Assembly: GCA_019400425.1 (NCBI GenBank)
Contig: JAFREE010000001.1
Location: 558,001-622,000, forward strand
From: Hymenochaete sp. R1
Taxonomy: Eukaryota > Basidiomycota > Agaricomycetes > Hymenochaetales > Hymenochaetaceae
Direction: 5' to 3'
Length of the DNA stretch: 64,000 nt
Below are positions 12,072 through 22,258 of the stretch, piece by piece. Under the pieces are notes generated by a model. The model worked only from the letters and a program-made list of their open reading frames with translations. It ran no database searches and was not told the DNA's origin. How positions within the stretch are numbered: the first letter of the stretch is position 1; every line of letters starts with the position of its first letter. The position numbers and the translations under genes are program-made.

Positions 12072-14025
12072 TCACTCAAGTTTCCATTGCTCTCCTTCAA
12101 ACTTGATCCCTACTGGTCGCTTTTCGTCGAGACTGATCCTGCCCGCATGCAGGATAGCGGTTGTGAGTACCGTGTTCTTGATCGTAGGCAAGCCATGACT
12201 ATCAAAATCCTCTGGCTTGTTCGTACCTTCGTTCACGGCTCGCGCGGCGTCAATGAATTTCTCGATTGAGATGTATCCGTAGCCACGTTGCCCGTCGAAA
12301 TGACCGGACTCGGAAGGCGAGTACTTCATGCTGTAGGACGAATGACACATTGTGTCAGTGTATTGGCATTTCCAAGAGCACTGTCTGTCGCTCATCAAAG
12401 AGACAACGTACTAGAAAGGATTGTAACTAGAAGACACCAGATCATGATTAGTTCGTTATGTTTCAGAGATTTATGGCATTCAATAAAGCAACGTACTAAG
12501 TCTTGCCAGTTTCATCGACCGTTATGTCGTAACCACGGTGGGCTTGGTCGACAGTGATATCTCCCTAGTCAAATCCAGGATCTCAGTAAGTAAGATTGTT
12601 TGCATTTGGCGCCACACATTCGCTCGCCATGGCATTGCGGGCGACGAGACTAAAATAACTCGCCTTCTCACCCATATAGTACCAGTGTTGTGCAGAGTGC
12701 ACGCCTGCTTTAAGCGGAGCCGTCCATGATGCGGTGTATACACCGGTACCTTTATGCTTCGGACTCTTGATAGATTGCCAGTCGACAAGAAGAGTGATAG
12801 TATCTTCAGTGTTGTCGACACAGTTGTAAGGTTCGCCTGTCGCGATCCCTGTTGCTGCACTTGCAACTACACGCGTAGGCACAGCTTTGTCTTGCAGGAT
12901 CCAGCAACAGATGTCGATGTGATGGGATGAAAGGTAGTAGCTAGTGATGACGGCGGTGAGTGCGATGTATTATTATTTTGAAAACGACTAACCTGATATC
13001 ACTATCTTTCCCCGCCCAAGCTCGGAAAGTCTCCAGTTGACTCTTCGGTTGGCTCATCCACGCATTGAAGAAGTTGAACTCGCCGAGAGTGGAAGACCTT
13101 GCCTTGGCATCGCTGTATACAGGGTCGAATCTACGGGGCGAAAATTAACACTGAGTTTCAGGTCAGTGTACGATAGACTCACCGTTTGTGGTGTTCCACA
13201 AAACACACAACGTCATTCTTCTTCGCTGTTTCAATGAGCTCGATGTGGTGAGCAAGCTTCTGTGTTGCGGGCTTTGTGACAAGGACGTGTAACTTGTGTT
13301 GCAGAGCATATAGGGCGATGGGGTAGTGTGTACCTTCGTACAATAAAAATCTGCTCCGCTTAGACAATACAGCAGCTTACTATCTGGAGTGAAAATGATA
13401 ACTGCGTCGCCGGGTGAAAGGGCATCAATAGCCGCCTTGTATGCCTCAGGATCTGCAGTCTTTTCATCTGGATATGATTTGAAACTTTGGAAAAGGTCAG
13501 CACACATGAGGAGTACGCAATGTATACGACATAGGGCTCACGAGATGTCCATGTCCTTGTAAACATTTGCGATGTTATCTTGCAGATGTTGCCGAATGGC
13601 GGGGAACTTTGACCCACTGACACCGACCATCGATAAGTCATTGACTTTCTGGCGTCTGCGCAAGTCGAACAAGGTCAAGCCGACGACCTTTTCACATATC
13701 AAATATTAATAGTGTCAGGGGAGGGAGGAAGCCCAGAAGGAAGCATACACCGATCTACATCATAATGCATCAGTGGCCAGGTCTAGCAAAAGCCACTGAA
13801 GTTTGGACGCACTTTTTTGTCAGACTTCGAAGCCCCAGAGCCTGTCCATCCTGTCGTATACTCCCCCTTTCATTTCGAAACTGAGATTGTGTCTCTTGTC
13901 AATAGTCCAAGAGGAAACCTCACCGTTCCGCCTGGAGAATGAAATGTTCAGATTGACTGGCTCCTACAAACGAAACAGGCAAACTTACACATTAAAACAT
14001 TTAGATTCTTCTGAGTAGCTGCCAT
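12072..14025 (-). CDS. Gfo/Idh/MocA-family NAD(P)-dependent oxidoreductase
   Basis: Twelve coding exons on the minus strand: 13989-14025, 13924-13931, 13813-13866, 13749-13754, 13542-13687, 13381-13484, 13183-13333, 12993-13130, 12672-12940, 12497-12560, 12412-12426 and 12072-12330. The joined frame of 1,251 nt closes exactly, giving 416 aa. The N-terminal Rossmann half reads VLMCGTGEYTTGW early and contains [13 protein letters not shown] and the catalytic-type EHHKRFDPVY segment. The C-terminal half has [17 protein letters not shown] and ends with [18 protein letters not shown] and [13 protein letters not shown]. This is the arrangement of sugar or sugar-acid dehydrogenases of the family; the substrate cannot be told from sequence. 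Exons 2 and 4 are 8 nt and 6 nt, and exon 11 is 15 nt. The acceptor of exon 10 (GGGAG|AT) is weaker than the rest and that join is the least certain. Confidence 0.88.
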
Positions 14026-14351
14026 GATAAAATATATCAATGAACGAGGATGTCAGTGATGAGGGGAGAGGGGAGAGTCGTCGACGAGACCATGCTGGCA
14101 CAGAAGTCTGGCTCTATAAATGCGCAGTGTTGCATGGGCAGATGTGGGCCGGGCGGGCCGGATCAGGTGTTCAAACGGGAACGGGGTCACGCACTCACTC
14201 AACGATCAGAAATAGGAGCAGAGATACGCGTACGAGAACTGGCAAAGATATCACAACATAGATATCACTGGTGATGAAGTACAGAACGGATGATGCACAA
14301 AAACTATGGTAACAGCGAGGAAAGAAGGGAACTCGTGAAAGAATCCACGGA

Positions 14352-14992
14352 CTATGCCCTTACGACTAAATATCATTTATGAGTGTCTATGTCTGTAGCT
14401 GAGGTTGAGGGTGTAAACTTACCTAGGATGACAGAATCACCCCTGCAGGACAAGACAATGTAAGCCAAAGGAGCGAGATAGAAATTGAAAGGGCGATCTT
14501 ACCTGAGGAACATTTTACTGACGAATCGGTCCTTGTTGATCTTCTTCTTTTCCTTCCCTTTCGAAATTTCAGTCCACATCTGAACGGTATTAAAAGAAAT
14601 GATAAGCGTAAGAGAATCCTTGGAAGCATATAAGCTACGCACCACTTTCACATTTTCAAGTACCTGTAAACGAAAGATAGTACCCATCAGTCAAATGCCA
14701 CAAATCCAACAACTATGTGACAATTATATGAACTCACCATGTTTTGATGCCTATCAAACGCCTTCACACGAGCCAGTAGTTTCTTGTTGTTTCGCATTGA
14801 AATAAGTACGGGATAATGATTCCTAACCGCTGAGAGAAGGAGCGACAAAGGTCCTTGGGAGATCTCCTGCTCCTCGATGCGCCGAATTTCTTCCTCTGTC
14901 AATTCGGATTTCATGACATTCACGTTACTGTTTGGGGGTAAATATTACTCAACAGGGTTCACGATCTAGCAGTGCCATCATACTCACCTCAT
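14352..14992 (-). CDS. SMD2: small nuclear ribonucleoprotein SmD2
   Basis: Core Sm protein of the spliceosomal U1, U2, U4 and U5 snRNPs; it forms part of the heptameric Sm ring on snRNA. Six coding exons: 14988-14992, 14738-14927, 14643-14663, 14503-14579, 14423-14442 and 14352-14365, joined in phase to 108 aa, close to the usual 110-118 aa. The Sm1 motif is in exon 2 ([20 protein letters not shown], then HQNM) and the Sm2 motif is KMFLRGDSVIL. The start codon lies in a 5-nt coding exon (ATGAG) followed by a 60-nt intron, and the last exon carries only 14 coding bases. The gene is head-to-head with pescadillo, 205 bp between start codons, and its 3' end lies 326 bp from the oxidoreductase start. 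Confidence 0.93.
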
Positions 14993-15197
14993 CGTTGGAT
15001 GTCGTTGGATGGGCAACTGCGATTGGTCTTAGGTCGAAACGTGCAAGTCAAGCCTTGAAGTGAACGAGAAGCAGAAGTCGTCGCTCGTGGGCCGTGGGAA
15101 TATAATTTTGCGATCCGTGCATGTCTGTGGTGACAACGTTAACTTGAAGTTCCCCCAGTCAACTTCGCGCTCTCCTTTCATATCTACACTACCTTTC
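14993..15197. promoter_or_regulatory. bidirectional promoter SmD2 / PES1
   Basis: The 205 bp between divergent start codons must serve both a spliceosome gene and a ribosome-biogenesis gene. No TATA box is evident. Co-regulation is inferred from the arrangement only. Confidence 0.6.
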
Positions 15198-17257
15198 ATG
15201 GCTCGATTAAAACAAAAAGGAAAGGCGGGCGCAGCAAAAGCCTATGTTACTCGTTCCTCGGCAGTCAAGAAGCTGCAGTGCTCCCTGGCCGACTTCAGGC
15301 GTCTATGCATTCTGAAAGGTCCGTGACCTTTATGTTTTTATCCGAAACCATACTCACCTCTTCAATACAGGTATTTTCCCGAGGGAGCCAAAGAATAAGA
15401 AGAAGGCCAACAAAGGCTCTTCTGCTCCTACGACGTTCTACTATGCGAAGGATATCTCGTACCTAGCTCATGAACCTGTGCTTCAGAAACTGCGAGAACA
15501 TAAGGCGTTTGCCAAGAAGTTATCGAGAGCTCTGGGCAGAGGAGAATGGAGTAGTGCAAAGAGCCTAGAGGATAACAAACCTGCCTATCGCTTGGACCAT
15601 ATTATCAAAGAGAGGTACGTATAAGACGCAATCGAAGACAGATATATCATCTTACCTATATGCCTTACAGGTATCCCACTTTCATCGACGCTCTCCGAGA
15701 TATTGATGACGCCCTATGCCTCGTATCGCTATTTGCGTATCTGCCTTCGAATAAAAGACTGCCGCCTTCCTTGATTGAGAATTGTGCTCGCTTGGCAGCA
15801 GAATGGCAATTATTTGTCATGCACACGCACGCACTCCGGAAGGTCTTCCTGTCCATTAAAGGCATATATCTTCAGGCCGAAGTTATGGATCAAAACATTA
15901 CTTGGCTTGTTCCTTACCAATTCACGCAGTCTGTAAGTTTTTCTAGGCTTGTTCAATCTGTGGTATACTGACCCCGTTTTCAGATCCCCTCCGATGTGGA
16001 CGTGAGGGTCATGTTGACCTTCCTCGAACTTTATCAAACACTCCTCAGCTTCGTTTTCTTCAAGTTATACACTAACGCCGGTCTTGTTTATCCTCCTACT
16101 TTGGATACTGATAAAGAAGCGACGGGTGCAGGGGTTAACGCATTTAGTCTTCGTGAAGCGGACGTAAGACCCACTTTTAACGAAAAACTGGCGGAGACGA
16201 GCGGGACAAGGGTTGCACCAAAGGATGTTCGACAAACGATCAAAGAGATCTCCGGCTCCAAAGAGCAGGTCACAGAGGGCGAAGAGCCCTCTCATATTAC
16301 CGAATCGGTTGGGGATGTGGTCGCTGATGAAGACTTTGTCCCCCAGCCCTCAAAAACGAGCCCGCATGACGCTACCCCGCTAACAACATTGCGCACTCTA
16401 TCGAGCCTGCCTTCTTCAACAGCTTTGACACTTCTCTCTCCTTACGTGTTTTTCCTCTCTCGTGAAACTTCTCGGCCTTTATTCGAATTCATCATTCGTT
16501 CTTATGGTGGACGTGTAGGGTGGCCAGCCACATCTGGTTCCGGTTCACCGTTCGACGATCAGGACGAATCCATCACTCACATTATTATTGATCGACCTCT
16601 ACCTACAAATATTACACCCGAGGAAAGGGAACACCGAAGAAGGAGAAAATACGTTCAACCTCAGTGGATAATTGACTGCGCGAATGCCAATAAAATTCTT
16701 CCTGAAGGGCCTTACCTTCAAGGTGAAACGCTACCGCCGCATCTGAGTCCGTTCGGAGAAGGCGCTGGATCGTATGACCCCACGCAGACTATGGACATGG
16801 ATGAAGGCGAAACTATGCAAGATGAAGACGTCGATGTTGTGGGCTCCGAGTTGGAGGAAACAGGGCAAGATGTGACTGACGCTCTCGACCGCGCCATCGG
16901 CGATGAGGCCGTATTACGTGCTGCTGAGCTTGCCGCTGAGGCCAAAGGAGTAGAGTTTGGAGAGTTTGAGATGAAGGTCAAGCAGGCAAAGAAGAAAGTG
17001 AACTCCTCAACTACACCGGCAGACATTGATGGGATGAACGAACAGGAGATGAACAAGATGATGATGAGCCGGAAGCAAAAGAAGTTGTATGAAAAGATGA
17101 AGTATAGCGAAAACAAAAGGACGTCTGAGGTGCGAGCTGTGGTTTCTTTGTGTTGGCATTTATTGATTTCTGGTTGCTTTGGCAGCGATCCCAACTCGAG
17201 CAACGGAAGCGGGCGCTACTTAAAGAAAAGAAGAGGAAAGACAAGGTTCTTACTTGA
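15198..17257 (+). CDS. NOP7: pescadillo homologue, 60S ribosome biogenesis
   Basis: Component of the PeBoW/Nop7 complex needed to process 27S pre-rRNA in the nucleolus. Exons 15198-15318, 15371-15614, 15671-15932, 15984-17129 and 17186-17257 join in phase to 614 aa, near the usual 580-610 aa. The N-terminal pescadillo domain starts at residue 1 ([19 protein letters not shown]) and continues with [16 protein letters not shown] and the segment around [25 protein letters not shown] domain lies at about residues 350-460, with THIIIDRPL and [15 protein letters not shown]. An acidic stretch and a lysine-rich coiled coil ([17 protein letters not shown]) end the protein, as in the family. Four introns of 51-56 nt. 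The start has good context and is the only one that gives the conserved N-terminus. Confidence 0.95.
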
Positions 17258-17635
17258 CCTCTTTACTCCGCATGTCTCCCCTTTCCTTGTACTATTCCTT
17301 ACCTTCTTTGAATTTACATGCAAGTAATACATAAAGTGTGATCTTTGACCTACTCGTTTAGTTGTGTTTGATACTTTGTTAGTTTTGGGCCTGTTAGTCA
17401 GTCCAAAAGCCGATCCCAACCGATCACGTGGAATATATAAAACGCGTCGATCGCCGATTAATGGTCTGATTCCGGTCGACTGTAGGAATCTACTAATCTA
17501 CTCAAATTCTAGGCTTTCCCGGTCTTTACCCTCTCCTTTAACCTGCTCGCAAGTACTTCTTGTCCTCGAAATAGCCGCTTATACTGGAGTAGCTCACGCC
17601 CTCCCCCTCCTTTTTTCCTCCACCATCGCTCAGCG
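17258..17635. other. intergenic promoter region of the Sec7-PH gene
   Basis: 378 bp between the pescadillo stop and the next ATG. It becomes C/T-rich over the last 120 bases (CCTCCCCCTCCTTTTTTCCTCC just before the start), consistent with a transcription start there. Confidence 0.5.
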
Positions 17636-20600
17636 ATGGCTGGATGCGAGGTAGACGTCCCCAGTGGCGTGAAGCATTCACTTTCGCAACCTCCACCCTC
17701 CTACTCTGACACCGATCGCCTCGGCCACGACCATCCAGCGGTAGTGGCTGAGACGAGAACTACGACAGTCACAACGACAACCCATACCACGACTTTCTTC
17801 ACTTCGCCGCCTTGGCGGAAAAGAGAAGTCTTACCTATCGAGCTGTCTTTACCAGAGCGTCCGTGTTCCCGTTCGTCTACGACAGATCGAAGGGTTCTTC
17901 GCTCCGGTAGCTCCCAGGCGTTGGACCTAAACAAGGACCTTCCAACAGTCCCATTTGCTGCTCGACCTAACGAAGCTCCTTTTGCTCGTCGCAGTACAGG
18001 TTCTCTCGAAGTCCCGACGCAGGCCGCCGGTCAGACACAGGTTCGATCAAGCCGTTCTTCAACGCTAATGCCACCCGTGCAAGGTCACTCTGCTAGAACA
18101 TTAGCGCAAGCTGGACTTGGTATTGGACTTCCTCATGCTAGCCCCTCTGTCGCGAACTCCCCTAGGCCATCGTCGTCGTTGACACCGAGACCATCTACCG
18201 CACCAAGACCAGAACGCTTGCATCCAAACCCAGTTGTGAGAAGAGTCAAGAGCTCAGCACGCCTGGGAGGTGAATCGAGCTCGCACGAAGGCAGTTCTCA
18301 GCGTCTTGTAGCAAAGAAACGCTCCACCATCTTTTTTCCACAGAGAAATGATGGTCGATCTGAGACCCAAGAACTTCCGATTCAGCAAAGTACCGAGTCA
18401 AGGAAGTTGACGAAGCGGGCCTCATTTTGGAATCGGAGGAGAGTGCAGTCCATGAAAGATGGGACTAAGCCTACTGGAGCCTCCGAGCAGCATATCTCGT
18501 TACCTGCCCCAGCCCTTCCTACATTCAAACCTGCATCGCCAATGTTTCCTGATAAAGTCATACAGAACTCTCCCGGTCCGTCACCTACGGTCGACTACTT
18601 TCCAACCTCTCCAGGTGTACGAAGGAGACATTCAGAACGCAGTAATACCATAAGTCATCTGCCGGCCTCCGACAATCAACTCGCATCGACATCTTCCACG
18701 CCACTAGGATCTACTGGCTCTCGTCATTTAAATAGACTGTCCAATTCACACGTAACGCCTAGAAAAAGCACGGTTATTCATGCCTCGGAGGATCGACTTG
18801 CACCGATGTCTTATATTTCATCGCCCGCGATTTCTAGTTTCCCCGTTGTCAATGCACGCCCTCGTTCAATGACGAATCCGTCCAATCTACTCAACCGCCT
18901 CTCCATGGGCGTTTTTAACTCCAATCCTTCGAGTCCAGTTTCCTCTCCAACGTTGTCAACAAGCGGGATCACGGAGCATTCTCCACGTCGCTCCGCGCCG
19001 TTGCATAGGAGTTCTTTGTCTAGGTCGACAATCGAAATTCCAAAGCCGATGATTGATGGCGAGACCCCTAAAGAATTCTTAGGTAGACTTCAAGAAGCAG
19101 TTAGCAAAGCTGAACTGGCAAATGTGCTGGCTGGAAGGTTCGTCCTTCCTTCCCGTTTCATGGCATGTATCAAGTTGAAGCGAATATGACTGGCAGCGGA
19201 GACGCATTCTACTCGCAAGCATTGAATGAGTACCTAGGACAATTCGATTTCACGAACGATCCTTTGGATATTGCCCTCCGGAAGCTTCTTATGGACGTTG
19301 GGTTGCCAAAAGAGACGCAGCAGATAGACCGTGTCATGGAAGCTTTCGCTGCTGCTTATACAAAGTGTAATCCCGATTTATTCGTATCAGAAGGTAATTT
19401 CGTCCCTTGTCGTTTGCACAGACGATGCTCAACCCAATTGTACCAGATCACCCTTATATTCTTTCTTTCAGCCTTATAATGTTACATACGGACGCGTTTA
19501 ATAAGTCAAATAAAAGGAAAATGACGAAGACCGACTACATCAAGAACACAAAACTTGTAGGAGTGTCGACTGAACTTCTTGATGTACGAAGTTTCTTTCT
19601 CTCTTAGATCTTGAAACTGACAAACTTCGTCTAGTATTTCTTCGATAACATTGTTTTCGCTCCTTTTATTTTTATCGAAGATCCATTGGACGTCAATGGG
19701 CAACGCGGTATCGACAACAAGCAAAACGGGCAGAGTAGTCCGGGGTCGGGACTATCTGTCTTGAGTAAAGCCAACAAAATAGACCCTTACTTCCTTATAG
19801 CTCGAGTGCGTCTCTTGAATAAATAATGACTGGTCAGGTGCTGACGCAAACATACTCAAGAACCTCCTCGGTTCCCTCCGGATAGAAGTGAAACAGCATA
19901 TTCCGTTGCGAAATCCCTATTCCTATCAGGGTACAGCTGAATCATGGAATGAAGGAGAGCTCCGGCGGTCTTTCGCTCGTGCAGACATCGTGGAAGTAGA
20001 TAATGTGGATACCAGAAAAGCGTCGACTCTGCCATTCTTCTCTATGAACGTTGGGGGATCGCCAGCACTTCTATTAGGAACCTCTACTCTTCCTCTGATG
20101 CCAGATAATGGACACGTAGTACCCGAATTTCTTTCCCTGAAGGTCACAAAAGTAGGAATATTGAATCGGAAAGGTATGCTTTTGTCTGCAAGAAGCTATG
20201 ACAGCCTCTTATTAATGTCAAACAGAGGATTTGCTAGACGGCGGGAGACGCGCTCATAATCGCAAATGGAAGCAGTGGAGTATTATTTTAACTGGCTCCC
20301 AGCTCATCTTTTACCGCGACCCAGCTGTGGCTCTGAATCTAATCACCCAAATTTCTGAGCCTGTTCAAGAGAACGGGTCATATTCTTCATCTAGACCTGA
20401 TGAAGTGGTGTCCGTCAAGGATGCGATTGCAGTCTATGATGCATCGTACAAGAAGGTATTTTGTCTCCATTTAGATTCTTCTCACCTTCTGACGTATATC
20501 GCATTCAGCACGAGCATGTCTGGTGCTTTATTATGCCCTCGGGTAGACAACTCTTACTGCAAGCAGAAGATGATATGCAGCGCAATGAATGGATAGCGCA

Positions 20601-21579
20601 CGTCAACTACGCTAGCACTTTTAAAAGTGCCGGTATAAGGATGCGGTCTGCCGTGACCCATGAAGTCCCTAGGACCCCGAAGACAAGGCGGAGTGTGGAA
20701 GAACCAAGGCAATCTCAGACATCGTCGGGTGGTCGACATTCTCTCAGCTCTACTTCGCATACCGAACCTCGATCTCGCTCTGCAAGCACGAAGTCTCGCA
20801 CAAGGATTATCTTGAGCAAGATCCGAGACCTAGAAGCAAGGATGGAGTCGGCACAGGCTCAGCTTGACTCTCAAAAACGCTCCGTGAGGAACTTGGCCAT
20901 ACTCACGCCTTTTATGAAGTCTACGCGCGAGCGACTACAAACTGCTGTTGTTGATCTGAGCCGCAATGTCAAACAACTCCGCCTAGATATCGTGAAAACG
21001 ACATGCTATCGTGATGTCCTGTCAGCTGAATTGGCTTCTGAGAGTCCCGAACACCAGGAACTTCAGCGAAGCCGGGCTTTGACCACAGCTGGAATAAATG
21101 AAACATCGCAACGCCAAACTAATGGATCACTTATTCCTCTCACCGTAGAACATGGCATTGGCTCGCAGCGATCGCTTCCGCAAAGCGACCTTTTGAGCAA
21201 GTCTCGTTCGCAAATGAGTTCTTCAATTTGCGAGTCTTTCCACTCTGCCCTCGACTTCCAGATTGAATGGCCTAATTATGGTCGTTCCTCGCCGAGCCCT
21301 CTACGCAATTCCATCTCGGCATCTCGGCCATCTGACGACATATCTCCTTCACCGTCGCTTTTTCCAGGTAACAACCCTTCGACTTCCTCAGCGGAACCTC
21401 TGGCAAGCAAAGAGCACCTGTCTGTACCCGACGCGGGCAGTCAAAATGACGTCGAAGTCGCAGACCCAGAGGTGCGGGCCGTAGACGATCAGGCGGAGGA
21501 GTGGGATAAAACACGAGCTGCACGTCGCGTGTCATTAGTTAGAGTACCAGATGAGTTGCGATCTTTGCGCTCTCACTGA
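17636..21579 (+). CDS. Sec7-PH domain Arf guanine-nucleotide exchange factor (Syt1/EFA6 type)
   Basis: Predicted GEF that loads GTP on Arf-family GTPases at Golgi, endosome or plasma membrane. Exons 17636-19137, 19197-19393, 19447-19583, 19635-19805, 19861-20173, 20226-20455 and 20509-21579 join in phase to 1,206 aa. Residues 1-460 are S/T/P-rich and probably disordered. The Sec7 domain is at about 465-665: DAFYSQALNEYLGQFDF, then LPKETQQIDRVMEAFAAAY with the catalytic-finger glutamate present, then LIMLHTDAFNKSNKRKMTK. A split PH domain follows at about 760-890 (RKWKQWSIILTGSQLIFYRD and EHVWCFIMPSGRQLLLQAE), then a coiled coil near 950-1025 and a disordered tail. Length and domain order resemble yeast Syt1 and animal EFA6 more than the shorter Yel1. 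Introns of 51-59 nt cut the domains but not the long N-terminus. Confidence 0.9.
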
Positions 21580-22258
21580 GTCTCAGCGTTGCGAATACAC
21601 CCCCTCACCGCACCCTCGGATACAGAGGATCGAGAATTTAGTATCATCGGATAAGGATAGGCCTCCTGCCATGTAATTTGGCTTAAAATTTTTGGACTAC
21701 GTTTGTTTCTCTAAATCTTGGATAATTCATGCTTTTTTCAACTCTCCTATTTTTATTTTTTTCGTCATGTAGAAAGGATCTGCTTTGTGACATGTACCTC
21801 CAGCTTTGCTCGCTCAGGTGGATTTTTTGTGTAATAAAACTATGCTTTAGAATTGGAGTTGCACTCGTTTGCTTATTTTCCCAGATGTTCCCAGATATAC
21901 TCGGGCGGGTTATGCTCTGTCACACTCAACGACTTTTACAAGCATGTCCATTGTTCTATGAAAACGGTATAGCATAGTTAATTAAAGAGTGACGTTGAAC
22001 GGTGAATAAGTGCATCGAATAGAAAGCCAAAACGAAGATCAGTAAATCAGTGCAACACATCCAAGAAGCTCGCCAAGATTAAGGGATAAAAAGGTAACTA
22101 GGGGTAGCATACAACAGACAGAAAGTAAAGACTGGATGATATCCAAGGTATCGGGTTTAGTACGAAAAAGAAACGCTCGCTTTAAAAGGAAATGATAGTG
22201 AAAGATAGTCAAAATACGAAGAAAAAGGAAGAGCAATGGGAAAAGGGATCGAAAATCG
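21580..22258. other. convergent 3' region
   Basis: 679 bp between two converging genes. It is A/T-rich with T-runs and AATAAA-like sites near 21,833 and 22,005-22,010, consistent with two 3' UTRs and terminators. No gene is seen. Confidence 0.5.
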
